Below, in pieces: positions 19,058-27,879 of a stretch of 64,000 nucleotides of DNA. Below the pieces are notes generated by a model, which ran no database searches, was not told the origin of the DNA, and saw nothing but the letters and a program-made list of their open reading frames with translations. A program made the position numbers and the translations under genes. Within the stretch, counting starts at the first letter, position 1; the number at the start of each line of letters is the position of its first letter. The stretch is from Prado023 sp963818445 (GTDB lineage Bacteria > Actinomycetota > Actinomycetes > S36-B12 > CAIYMF01). Where the stretch lies: contig CAWFSG010000012.1 in the NCBI GenBank assembly GCA_963818445.1, forward strand, positions 124,001-188,000. The letters are read 5' to 3'.

Positions 19058-19954
19058 CTATCCCAGCGTCGCGGTCAGGTAGTTGAACAGCACGTCCCCG
19101 GAGCGCTCGCTGAACGAGTGCAGCTCCTCGTGCGACTCGCGGTCACCTGATCGCCCTCGATGCGGTTGAGCGATCGTCGTGCAGATCATCGCGAACCTCG
19201 GGAAGCCCCAGTGGTTGAGGTAGCCGGCGAGCATGGCGCCCTCCATCTCGATGTTGCGCACACCCTCGGCGTTGATCCACTCCAGCCAGGCCATCTTCGA
19301 CTCGGGCGTCTCCATGCACACCGCGCCGTCGAGCCGGAACTGCTCGAGGAAGAACTCGTTGCCGGCAACCGTCCGGCCCATCTCCACCGGGATGCCCGTC
19401 CCAGCGCTCGCGGCCACGATCGCCTGCGCGACATCGACGGGGAATGAGCCGTCGAACCAGTACTCGCCGGTGCCACCCTGGAGCAGCCGGTACGGCTTCA
19501 GGTCGGCCATCACCCCCTCCGTCGTCACGACGACCGTCCCCCCGGGAAGGCCCACGCCGCCGCTGGTCCCGACCCGGGCCCAGAACACCTGCGACATCGC
19601 GTCGAGGTCCCCGCCCTTGAGGAAGAACACCATCCGCATGAGCTCCTGGACGGCGATGGACGCGCTCGGCATGCCCATCCCGTGGGAGGCGAACAGCACG
19701 CCGGCGCAGTAGCGCGTGACGAAGCGCTCCTCCTTGGGCAGCGACACCACCGGGGCGCTGTCGTGCAGGGCGCTCCAGCGCCTGGCGAACTCGTCGATCC
19801 GGTCGCCCGACCCGGCCAGGATCACCGCACGGACGTCGCGGAACTCCTCGAGCACGGGGTCGTCACTGGCAACCCCGAAGTGGTAGTAGACGTCCACATG
19901 CTCGCCGCTGAGCACGCCGTCGAGGAAGGCGTGGTTGATGTTGTCGTCGTGCAT
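19058..19954 (-). CDS. Uridine phosphorylase, animal-like (UPP) type, with a locally scrambled stretch
   Basis: About 298 residues. SHGMGMPSASIAVQELMRM, RVGTSGGVGLPGGTVVV, FRLDGAVC and GVRNIEMEGAM match the human UPP1-like branch of nucleoside phosphorylases, which cleave uridine with phosphate. Near the C-terminus the frame reads QPHRGRSGDR where the family has a conserved NRLEGDQ-like segment. Reading one base over gives NRIEGDQVT, so an extra base at 19168 and two extra near 19139-19140 probably garble about ten residues while keeping the frame. The start at 19954 has CGGAGG seven bases upstream; the longer open frame to 20029 would run into the divergent gene. Confidence 0.82.
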   Translation of the reverse strand: MHDDNINHAFLDGVLSGEHVDVYYHFGVASDDPVLEEFRDVRAVILAGSGDRIDEFARRWSALHDSAPVVSLPKEERFVTRYCAGVLFASHGMGMPSASIAVQELMRMVFFLKGGDLDAMSQVFWARVGTSGGVGLPGGTVVVTTEGVMADLKPYRLLQGGTGEYWFDGSFPVDVAQAIVAASAGTGIPVEMGRTVAGNEFFLEQFRLDGAVCMETPESKMAWLEWINAEGVRNIEMEGAMLAGYLNHWGFPRFAMICTTIAQPHRGRSGDRESHEELHSFSERSGDVLFNYLTATLG

Positions 19955-20036
19955 GTGGGCCTCCGAGGGGATGGCGGCGTGGGCCGCGACCACGACGCTA
20001 CCGCCGGGGCCACCCACCATGCAGGACACTGGTCAC

Positions 20037-20675
20037 ATGGATGCCTCTGGATGGAACGAGCGGTACGCGGCGAGCACGGTGTGGTCCGGGGAGCCGAACG
20101 CCGCCGTGGTCGGCAACGTCACTGCACTGGGCGGACCTGCCGCCGGCCAGACCGGCGACGCCGCGCCCACGGCACTGGACCTCGGCTGCGGCGAGGGGGC
20201 CGACGCGCGCTGGCTCGCCGGACAGGGGTGGGCCGTCACGGGAGTGGACTGGTCGGACGTGGCCCTCGACCGCGCGCGATCAGCGATCAGGGAGGCGGGC
20301 CTGGATGCATCGTTCGTCCAGGGCGACGCGACCGACGGTGCGTTCCTCGCCAGCCTCGCGCCGACGGGCACCTTCGACCTGATCACGCTCGCGTTCATCC
20401 ACCCGGAGCCCGAGGAGCGTGACAGCGCCTACGCGCACCTGCCTGCGCTCGTGTCCCCCGGTGGCCATCTCCTGGTGATCGCCCACGACCCTGAGCACGG
20501 CGTCCGCGGCTTCGGCGGCCCGCCGCCGGCCCGATTGCTGTCCCCGAACGACATCCTCGGCGCCCTGCACCTGCCCGAGGGCTTCGAGGTGCTGGTCGCC
20601 GACGTCCAGTCGCGCGAGAAGGACGGCGAGGTCGTGGCACTGGACTCGGTGGTCCTGGTCCGCCGGACCGGCTGA
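20037..20675 (+). CDS. Class I SAM-dependent methyltransferase
   Basis: A 212-residue protein with motif I ALDLGCGEGADARWL, motif II VTGVDWSDVAL and a motif IV region FDLITLAFIH. It lacks features that fix a substrate; it resembles UbiE/thiopurine-type small-molecule methyltransferases. It is divergent from the uridine phosphorylase gene with 82 bases between the starts, so the two promoters share that gap. Confidence 0.85.
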   Translation: MDASGWNERYAASTVWSGEPNAAVVGNVTALGGPAAGQTGDAAPTALDLGCGEGADARWLAGQGWAVTGVDWSDVALDRARSAIREAGLDASFVQGDATDGAFLASLAPTGTFDLITLAFIHPEPEERDSAYAHLPALVSPGGHLLVIAHDPEHGVRGFGGPPPARLLSPNDILGALHLPEGFEVLVADVQSREKDGEVVALDSVVLVRRTG

Positions 20676-20733
20676 CCACCACCCCCTGCCGCTCGGCCCA
20701 ACCGCCCACCCGCCTGGCCGCGCCGCCGCTGGC

Positions 20734-21387
20734 TCACTCCCGCGTGCCGGCGGGCTCCCACACCAGCGGGACGAACACCACGTCCAGCAGCTTGCGCCGG
20801 GAGACGCCGTCAGGCACCCGCTCGAACACGACCAGCTCCTGCCCGCCGAACCAGCCCGACGGCTCCCCCAAGGGGATGACCAGGCGCCCACCCCGCCGAC
20901 CCTCCGCCGGCGACCGGAGCTGCTCGACCAGCGCCGGGGGCACCGTGGAGGTCGCCGCCGCCACCACGATCGCGTCGAACGGCGCCGCGGCCGGCAGCCC
21001 CGCGGACCCATCACCGCACCTCACGTCCACGTCGTACCCGAGCTCTGCCAGGGTCACCCGCGCCCGGTCGGAGAGTTGCGGCAGTCGCTCGATCGAGTGC
21101 ACCCGTGCCCCACACGCGGCGAGTACCGCTGCCTGGTACCCGCTGCCCGTCCCCACGTCGAGGACGTGGTCACCGGGCCCCACCGCCGCGGCCTCAGTCA
21201 TCAGCGCGACCACCGTGGGCTGGGAGATCGTCTGGCCGTGACCGATCGACATCGCGTGGTCCTCCCACGCCCGGAACCCCAGCTCCGCGGGGACGAACCG
21301 GTCGCGCGGGACGGACATCAGCACGTCGACGACCCGCCGGCTGAGCCCCTCCCGCAGCAGGTGCTCGCGCAGGTCGGCGGCGTGCAT
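20734..21387 (-). CDS. pcm: Protein-L-isoaspartate O-methyltransferase
   Basis: A 217-residue repair methyltransferase. It has the PIMT N-terminal signature (VPRDRFVPAEL, AWEDHAMSIGHGQTISQP) and SAM motif I HVLDVGTGSGYQAAVLA. The family methylates the alpha-carboxyl of isoaspartyl residues to start repair of damaged proteins. It is convergent with the preceding methyltransferase gene. The next gene upstream on the same strand ends seven bases before this start. Confidence 0.9.
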   Translation of the reverse strand: MHAADLREHLLREGLSRRVVDVLMSVPRDRFVPAELGFRAWEDHAMSIGHGQTISQPTVVALMTEAAAVGPGDHVLDVGTGSGYQAAVLAACGARVHSIERLPQLSDRARVTLAELGYDVDVRCGDGSAGLPAAAPFDAIVVAAATSTVPPALVEQLRSPAEGRRGGRLVIPLGEPSGWFGGQELVVFERVPDGVSRRKLLDVVFVPLVWEPAGTRE

Positions 21388-21393
21388 GACCGA

Positions 21394-22056
21394 TCAGATC
21401 CAGCCCAGCTCACTGAACTGCGGGAACACCGATCCGTCGGCAACGACCCAGTACACGCCCCACCCGATGAGCAGCACCAGTCCCGCACCGCCGACGACCA
21501 GCAGCAGCCGGGACACCGCGTCCGGTCGCCACAGGAACCCGCACACCACGCCGACCGCCAGGAAGAGGATCCCCAGCCACGGGGTGCCGCCCTCGATGTA
21601 GGTGTTCACCAACGTGACCGCGACCAGCAGCGCGACGACGACGTCCACCGCCCCCACCCGGAACTCCTGCGCCCGCAGCGCCCACGCCATGGCCGCCATC
21701 ACGAGGAACAACCCGGTGTACCAGATGTAGTGGCTCACCACCTCGTCCCAGAGGTGCACGATCGGCGCCTTGGCCACCACCGTGTCGGCGACGTTGCTCA
21801 CGGAGTTCGCAGCCAGGTGCAGCCCGTGGCCGAGGGTGAACGTGATCCCGCCGACCCCGAACAGCACCCACTGGCCGCGGGACGCCCGTGCGCGCAGCAG
21901 GACCATCGCCGCGCAGCCGAGGATCGCGAACGGCGTGAGCAGGTCGACCCAGTCGGCCACCCGGGTCTCGCCGATCGTTCCCAGGGGCTTGAACACGGTG
22001 CCGGCCTGCATGCCGATGATGACTGCCAGGGCGAACCAACCGAGCCAGCGACGCAT
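21394..22056 (-). CDS. Polytopic membrane protein of unknown function
   Basis: A 220-residue protein with about six to seven hydrophobic helices (for example IIGMQAGTVF near the start, FAILGCAAMVLL, and GAGLVLLIGWGVYWVV near the end). His residues in TLGHGLHLAAN and HLWDEVVSHYIWY recur in the membrane region and could bind a metal or heme (inference). GGAGG eight bases before ATG 22056 favours this start over one 18 bases upstream. It is followed seven bases later by pcm. I do not recognise the family. Confidence 0.75.
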   Translation of the reverse strand: MRRWLGWFALAVIIGMQAGTVFKPLGTIGETRVADWVDLLTPFAILGCAAMVLLRARASRGQWVLFGVGGITFTLGHGLHLAANSVSNVADTVVAKAPIVHLWDEVVSHYIWYTGLFLVMAAMAWALRAQEFRVGAVDVVVALLVAVTLVNTYIEGGTPWLGILFLAVGVVCGFLWRPDAVSRLLLVVGGAGLVLLIGWGVYWVVADGSVFPQFSELGWI

Positions 22057-22171
22057 GGCGATCCTCCAACCCATCGGGCGAACACCGGGCGGACCCCGCC
22101 CGCTGACTCCACGCTACGCCGGTGGACACCCGCTCGGGCGCCCACACGCGGGCGCCATTCACGGCCCCCGA

Positions 22172-23197
22172 TCAGGCCCGGCGGACCTTGCGGCTGCCCG
22201 CGTCACGCCGCACGGCGTCGATCTGGGCAGCGGTCCCGATCACGATCACCACGTCACCGGGCTTCACGACCGCGTCCGGCGAGGGGTTGGTGCGGAACAC
22301 ACCGCCCTCGCTCTGGCGCAGTGCCAGCAGGAGCGCCCCATCGCCCTCGTGCAGGCGGGTCTGGCGGACCGACGATCCCGCCAGCGACGACCCGTCATGG
22401 ACCACCACCTGCTCGAGGCGGAACTCGACCTCCTCGTCGTGCATGGCAACGTCGAGGAAGTCGGTCACGTGGGGCTGCAGTGCGAAGGCCGCGATGCGGT
22501 TGCCGCCGATCCGTTGCGGGTTGACCACCCGATCCGCACCGGCGCGCAGCAGCTTCTGCTCGGTGTCGTCGACCCGGCTGCGGGCGATGATGACCAGGCC
22601 GGGGTTCAGTGCCCGGGCCGTCAGCGTGACGAACAGGCTGGAGGCATCGGTGTCCAGGGTGGCCACGAGCACCTTCGCATGGTCGATGCCGACCCGGCGC
22701 AGGAAGTCGTCGCGGGTGGCGTCCCCGTCGAGGTGCAGGTACGGGCAGTCCTCCAGACGCTCCGCGTCAGAATCGACCACGACGATGGTCTCGCCGGACT
22801 TGGCCAACTGGTGGGCAGCCGCCCGACCGACCCGGCCCCAGCCGCAGACGATCGTGTGCCCACGCAACTGCTGGATCTGCTTCTCCATGCGTCTCCTCCC
22901 CCACTCGTTGCCGGCCCAGCCCTCGATCAGCAGGCCGAGCAGGACCGTCAGCGTGTAGAGGACGACGCCGACACCGACCAGCACGAACAGGATCGTGAAC
23001 ACCTTCTCGGCCGTCCCGAAGGGCTCGACCTCCTGGAACCCGATCGTGGTCACCGTCGTGATCGTCTGGTAGACGGCGTCCAACGGGGAGAACCCCAGGA
23101 GGAAGTAGCCGACCGTCCCGACCAGGATCACGCACGCCAGCGCGAGCAGGCTGCGGCGCAGCTGCCGTGAGATGGCGTCCCGATCCGATGTGGCCAC
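22172..23197 (-). CDS. Two-helix K+ channel with cytoplasmic RCK (TrkA-N and TrkA-C) domains
   Basis: A 341-residue MthK-like channel. Two membrane helices flank the pore loop TITTVTTIGFQEVEPFG. The filter reads TIGFQ rather than TIGYG/TIGFG, which may alter selectivity. VCGWGRVGRAAAHQLAKSGE is the RCK Rossmann domain with the acidic ending VVVDSD. A TrkA-C domain follows (HEGDGALLLALR, KPGDVVIVIG). The GTG at 23197 is the start; an ATG nearby is out of frame. Confidence 0.87.
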   Translation of the reverse strand: MATSDRDAISRQLRRSLLALACVILVGTVGYFLLGFSPLDAVYQTITTVTTIGFQEVEPFGTAEKVFTILFVLVGVGVVLYTLTVLLGLLIEGWAGNEWGRRRMEKQIQQLRGHTIVCGWGRVGRAAAHQLAKSGETIVVVDSDAERLEDCPYLHLDGDATRDDFLRRVGIDHAKVLVATLDTDASSLFVTLTARALNPGLVIIARSRVDDTEQKLLRAGADRVVNPQRIGGNRIAAFALQPHVTDFLDVAMHDEEVEFRLEQVVVHDGSSLAGSSVRQTRLHEGDGALLLALRQSEGGVFRTNPSPDAVVKPGDVVIVIGTAAQIDAVRRDAGSRKVRRA

Positions 23198-23301
23198 GTG
23201 GCCATTGTGGCCGGGTCCCCGCTCGCGAGGCGTGCCCACGCCCATCGTGTCCGGGGAATCAGGCCTCGGGGTGCGCGCGACACCCGCCGAGCCGAGCGCA
23301 T

Positions 23302-25026
23302 TCAGCGCGAGGACCTCGCCTGGCGCGGCTCCCAGTGGAAGAGCCACCAGGCCACGAGGACGCCGATCCCGGTCCAGAGCACGAGCGCGCCGAGGTTGAG
23401 CCAGAACGCACCGTCCAGCGCCCCTCCACTGGTGGCGGTGACCGCAGCGTGGACCGCGTGGCGCAGCGGGAAGGTCCAGCCGATGGCGTTGAGGACCGTG
23501 GGCATCTCCTCGATCTGGATGAAGATGTCGGAGATGAACGACAGCGGAAGCAGGAGGCACAGCGCCACGGCGATCACCGCCTGGGGCCCGTCGATCAATG
23601 AGACCAGGGCCAGGCCGCACGCGGCGAAGCAGATGATCGCCAGGACGAACGTGAGCAGGGTCGCCGCCCACGTGGACGGCGGCAGGGACACCGTGAGGAA
23701 CGCGACCGCGACGACGAAGACCAGCACCAGCGTGGCCAGTCCCAGCACCAGTGCGGCCAGGATCCGCCCGACCAGGTAGAGGATCGGCGGCAGGGGTGTC
23801 CCGCGCAGCCGTTTGAGGATGAGGGCCGCGCGCTGCTCGGCGATCGACCCGGGCAGGTTGACGAACGCCATCGTGGCCACGCCGTAGACGGCGAACGCCG
23901 CAGCCAGGTACTGCGGCAGCGGCAGTCCGCCCCACTGGACCTCGGAGCCGTAGATCAGCGAGAAGGCGGTCACCAGCAGGACGGGGAACACGATGGCGAA
24001 GAACATGGACATCGGGTCGCGCAGGATCTGGGTCATCGTGTACCGCGTCTGGCGCCACGCCAGGGCCGCCGTGCGAGCCCGACCGGCGGGGCCTGCCACG
24101 TGCACGGTCTGGGCGCGCACCGGGACTCCGTTGATGTCCACCGCGTCGAACGTGCTCAGCGCTCGCTGCAGCTCGACAGCGTCGACGTCGGCGACCTCCG
24201 GCACCGGGGAATGCCGCCTCCGGCGCCCGGTGCGCGCCTGTCCCGACCCCGGCTCCCACTGGAACCGCCGCCAGGCCAGGACTCCACCGACGATCCCCCA
24301 GGCGACCATCACCGCCAGGTCGCCCCAGCTCGGCGTCGTCGCGTCGACGTACGGGTTGAACCCGGCAGCGGCCGGGTCCACGAAGTGCTTGAGCGGGAAG
24401 AACCCCGCGATCCGGTCCATCCACGTCGGCAGCTCGGCGAACCCGAAGATCCCCGAGATGAAGGACAGCAGGATCAGCGAGGCGTTGCTGAACGCCTGGG
24501 CCGCGTTCGGCGTGGGGGCGATGGCGGCGACGGCGAGGCCGAGCGCGGAGAAGCACGCCATCCCGACCGCGAACGTGAGCACCAGGGCCGGCATGTTGGC
24601 CCAGATGATCTGCACGCCGTAGAACGCGACACCCACGCCGACCATCACGACGGTCGCGATCGTCGAGACCCACATCGCCGACCCGATGCGCCCCGAGATG
24701 AACACTGATGGGGGCAGTGGGGTGCCCCGCAGCCGCTTGAGGACCCCGGAGGCGCGGGCGTACGACAGCGCCAGGGCAAGAGAGACGTAGCAGGCCATGC
24801 AGACGCCGAACACCGCGAACACCGGGGTGGTGAACTGGGCCAGGCGCAGGCCGGTCTCCTCGTCGATGACCGCGTTGCCGTAGAGCGAGCACAGGATGAC
24901 CAGGAAGCTCAGGGGGAACACGATCGTGAAGAACGCCGCGATCGGCGTGCGCCAGAACCCGTGGTTGGCATAGCGGACCTGGCCGAACAGCATGGGCGCC
25001 CAGGCGACGGAGGCGGTGTCAGACAC
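23302..25026 (-). CDS. Fused double ABC-2 permease
   Basis: A 574-residue protein made of two similar ABC-2 permease halves in tandem: residues 1-260 (FWRTPIAAFFTIVFPLSFLV) and about 300-574 (ILRDPMSMFFAIVFPVLLV), each with six helices and each carrying a RLRGTPLPP loop motif. A single chain thus supplies both membrane domains that usually come as a dimer. It begins within the last eight bases of the ATPase gene, so the two are coupled. The drug-resistance DrrB type is the nearest recognisable relative; the substrate is unknown. Confidence 0.88.
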   Translation of the reverse strand: MSDTASVAWAPMLFGQVRYANHGFWRTPIAAFFTIVFPLSFLVILCSLYGNAVIDEETGLRLAQFTTPVFAVFGVCMACYVSLALALSYARASGVLKRLRGTPLPPSVFISGRIGSAMWVSTIATVVMVGVGVAFYGVQIIWANMPALVLTFAVGMACFSALGLAVAAIAPTPNAAQAFSNASLILLSFISGIFGFAELPTWMDRIAGFFPLKHFVDPAAAGFNPYVDATTPSWGDLAVMVAWGIVGGVLAWRRFQWEPGSGQARTGRRRRHSPVPEVADVDAVELQRALSTFDAVDINGVPVRAQTVHVAGPAGRARTAALAWRQTRYTMTQILRDPMSMFFAIVFPVLLVTAFSLIYGSEVQWGGLPLPQYLAAAFAVYGVATMAFVNLPGSIAEQRAALILKRLRGTPLPPILYLVGRILAALVLGLATLVLVFVVAVAFLTVSLPPSTWAATLLTFVLAIICFAACGLALVSLIDGPQAVIAVALCLLLPLSFISDIFIQIEEMPTVLNAIGWTFPLRHAVHAAVTATSGGALDGAFWLNLGALVLWTGIGVLVAWWLFHWEPRQARSSR

Positions 25027-25952
25027 GGCTCTCCCCCTGGGTGAGGTCCAGGTACACGTCCTCGAGCGTGGGTCGAGCCATCGTCAGCCCCTCGAGGCCG
25101 ATCCCCCGGTCAAGAGCCCACTCGGTCAGCGCGTTGAGGTCGCGCGTGGGGTCCGCCGAACCGATGTCGACCTGTTGGCCGTTGCTGCGCGGCGCCCCCA
25201 CTCCGATCGCGGGGAGGTCCCCTGGGCCGACCCCGTCGGGCAGGACGAAGGTGATCACCGCCTCGGCCCCCTCGGTGCGCACCAGGTTCGCCGGGCTGTC
25301 CAGCGCGACCAGGCGCCCAGCCTGGATGACCGCCACCCGGTCGGCGAGGCGCTCGGCCTCCTCCATGTAGTGCGTGGTGAGCACGACGGTCGTGCCGAGC
25401 GTCGCGCAGCGAGGCGATCAGGTCCCAGGCCAGCCGGCGGGCCGAGGGGTCGAAGCCGGTCGTGGGCTCGTCGAGGAACAGCAGCTCGGGGCACCCGACC
25501 AGCCCGAGGGCCAGGTCCAGGCGGCGGCGCTGGCCGCCCGACAGGGTCTTGGTGCGTGACGACGCCTTGTCGGTGAGGCCCACGCGCGCGATGACCTCAT
25601 CGAGGTCGCGGCGGTCCGAGTACATCCCCGCGTACAGCTCCACCAGCTCGCGAACGGTGAACTCCTCGTCGAAGCCCGCCTCCTGCAGCACGATCCCGAT
25701 GCGGTCACGATAGGCGCGCCCCCCGGTTGCCGGGTCGAAGCCCAGGACGCTGACGTTGCCCGCGCTGCGACTGCGGTGCCCCTCGAGGATCTCGACGGTC
25801 GTCGTCTTGCCGGCTCCGTTGGGGCCGAGCAGTGCGAACACCTCCCCCTGGTGGATCGTGAAGCTCAGGTCGTCGACGGCGCGGGTGCTGCCGTAGTCCT
25901 TGCACAATCCCTCGACGACGACCACCGGTCCGGACGCAGGCTGGGTGCTCAT
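25019..25952 (-). CDS. ABC transporter ATP-binding protein, DrrA-like (one apparent +1 frameshift)
   Basis: About 310 residues after removing one surplus base at 25397. Walker A is GPNGAGKTT, the signature is LSGGQRRRLDLALGL, Walker B is LLFLDEP. After the shift the frame continues GTTVVLTTHYMEEAERLADR with the switch His, then a C-terminal domain ending ARPTLEDVYLDLTQ as in daunorubicin-type ATPases. Both parts are intact, so the break is probably a sequence error. It forms an exporter with the fused permease downstream. Confidence 0.87.
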
Positions 25953-26071
25953 GGTCCCTGCCTACGCCCCGTCGACACCCTCGGGTAGGGCCGAAGGACT
26001 CGCACCGCAGGGGGCCACACGCACCGTCCCGAGGTTTCCGGGACCGACTGGCTGGGTATGCCCGACGGATC

Positions 26072-26473
26072 ATGAGGACTATCGGCAACATCATCTGGTT
26101 GATCATCGCCGGCTGGGCGATCGCCCTGGCCTTCGCCGTCGCGGGCGTGATCATGTTCGTCTTCATCGTCACGATCCCGTGGGGCATCGCGTCGTTCCGC
26201 CTGGCCAACTACGCGCTGTGGCCTTTCGGCCGAACGTCTGTCCCGAACCCTGACGCCGGCGTGGCGAGCCTGATCGGCAACATCCTCTGGATGATCTTCG
26301 CGGGCATCTGGATCGCCCTGGCGCTGATCACCTACGGCATCGGCCTGTGCCTGACCATCATCGGCATCCCGTGGGGCATCGCCGCGTTCAAGATGGTCCC
26401 GCTGGCACTGACCCCGCTGGGGCACACCATCGTGCGCACGTCGGACCTGTCGGCCTCGCCGGCGGCGTACTGA
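26072..26473 (+). CDS. YccF-domain inner membrane protein
   Basis: A 133-residue protein of two internal repeats: GNIIWLIIAGWAIALAF...IPWGIASFRLA and GNILWMIFAGIWIALAL...IPWGIAAFKM. Each is a pair of membrane helices followed by the IPWGIA-F signature of the YccF (DUF307) family. Function is unknown across the family. It is divergent from the ABC exporter, with 119 bases between the starts. Confidence 0.9.
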   Translation: MRTIGNIIWLIIAGWAIALAFAVAGVIMFVFIVTIPWGIASFRLANYALWPFGRTSVPNPDAGVASLIGNILWMIFAGIWIALALITYGIGLCLTIIGIPWGIAAFKMVPLALTPLGHTIVRTSDLSASPAAY

Positions 26474-26526
26474 ACGTCGCGGGGCGTCCTGACGCGGCGG
26501 CACCCGCACCGCGCTACGTTGGCACC

Positions 26527-27831
26527 ATGACTGAGCGCGAGCACGACGTCGTCCTCTTCGGCGCGACAGGATTCACCGGACAACTCGTCGCCGAGCGCCT
26601 CCTGGAGCGCGCGCCGAAGGGCACGCGCATCGCCCTGGCCGGGCGCTCGCTGGCGAAGCTGGGCGCAGTCCGCGACGCGCTGGGCCCCGACGCTGCCCAC
26701 TGGCCGCTCATCCTGGCCGACTCGTCGAACAAGTCGACGATGACCGCACTGGCCCGCTCGACGGTCGCGGTCGCAACGACCGCCGGGCCGTTCGCGAAGT
26801 ACGGCCTACCCCTGGTCGCGGCGTGCGCGAAGGCCGGCACCCACTACGCCGACATCAACGGCGAGGTGCTGTTCATGCGCTCGGCGATCGACGACTACCA
26901 CGAGATGGCGCAGGCCTCGGGTGCGCGGATCGTTCTCGCCTGCGGCTTCGACTCGCTGCCCTCGGACCTCGGCGTGCTGGTCCTGCACGAGGCCGCCGGT
27001 GCGCTCGGCGCGACGACGATGGTCGTGACCGGCATCCGCGGTGGGTGGTCCGGCGGGACCGTAGCGGCGGCGCGGCTCGTGGCCGAGGAGGTCAGAGCCG
27101 ACCCCGCCGCACGGGCGGTCGTCGTGGACCCGTATGCCCTCAGCCCCGACCGTGACGCCGAACCCGACCGCACAGACCCGGACTACGCCGACGACGAGTC
27201 CGACCTCTCGAGCGCCGTCAACGACCCCGAGCTCGGCTGGCTTGGCCCCTTCGTGATGGGCCAGATGAACACCCGCGTGGTCCGCCGGACCAACGCCCTG
27301 CTGGGCTATCCGTACTCTGCGTCGTTCCGCTACCGCGAGGCAGTCGGCTTCGGCAAGGGGGTCACCGCCCGGGCGAAGGCGACCGGACTCGGCGCGGGCA
27401 TGGGAGCGCTGGGTGCCGCGCTGGAGTTCGGTCCCACGCGGTCGGGCATCGGGATGGTCCTGCCCAAGCCGGGCGAGGGCCCCAGCCCCGAGGATCGCGC
27501 TGCCGGCTACTTCACCCTGGAGATCCACGGGAAGGGCCTCGACGGCGAGCACTACGTGGCCACGGTCGCAGCCGAGGGCGATCCGGGCTACGCGGCCACG
27601 TCGCTGATGCTGGCCGAGGCGGTGCTGTTCCTCGCCTCGGGCAGCCCGGACCTGCCTGACCGGGCCGGCGTGCTCACCCCCGCAACGGGACTGGGCCTGC
27701 CGATGGTGCAGCGGCTGCGCGCCGCCGGGATGACGTTCGAGGCCGGGCTCGCCCCCGAGCCGGTCGAGGACGACGCTGAAGCGGACCAGGCGGACGAGGG
27801 CGCCAGCGATCCATCGGACCCGTCGACCTGA
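26527..27831 (+). CDS. Saccharopine dehydrogenase-like trans-acting enoyl reductase
   Basis: A 434-residue protein with an N-terminal Rossmann motif VVLFGATGFTGQLVAERLL, HYADINGEV and CGFDSLPSDLG, matching the actinobacterial trans-acting enoyl reductase family (mycobacterial Rv2449c/Rv2953 relatives). Rv2953 reduces a double bond during phthiocerol and phenolphthiocerol assembly; most other members are uncharacterised. The C-terminus is an acidic tail of about 25 residues. It ends at 27831, convergent with the amidase. Confidence 0.87.
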   Translation: MTEREHDVVLFGATGFTGQLVAERLLERAPKGTRIALAGRSLAKLGAVRDALGPDAAHWPLILADSSNKSTMTALARSTVAVATTAGPFAKYGLPLVAACAKAGTHYADINGEVLFMRSAIDDYHEMAQASGARIVLACGFDSLPSDLGVLVLHEAAGALGATTMVVTGIRGGWSGGTVAAARLVAEEVRADPAARAVVVDPYALSPDRDAEPDRTDPDYADDESDLSSAVNDPELGWLGPFVMGQMNTRVVRRTNALLGYPYSASFRYREAVGFGKGVTARAKATGLGAGMGALGAALEFGPTRSGIGMVLPKPGEGPSPEDRAAGYFTLEIHGKGLDGEHYVATVAAEGDPGYAATSLMLAEAVLFLASGSPDLPDRAGVLTPATGLGLPMVQRLRAAGMTFEAGLAPEPVEDDAEADQADEGASDPSDPST

Positions 27832-27837
27832 GCCCGT

Positions 27838-27862
27838 CGACCTGACCCTGGCGGCCAGGTCG
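27838..27862. terminator. Possible bidirectional terminator stem-loop between convergent genes
   Basis: CGACCTG (27838-27844) and CAGGTCG (27856-27862) pair over seven bases around an 11-base loop in the 48-base gap between the enoyl reductase and amidase stops. Further CGACCTG copies nearby allow other pairings. Confidence 0.45.
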
Positions 27863-27879
27863 GTCCGACCTGGGTCCGA

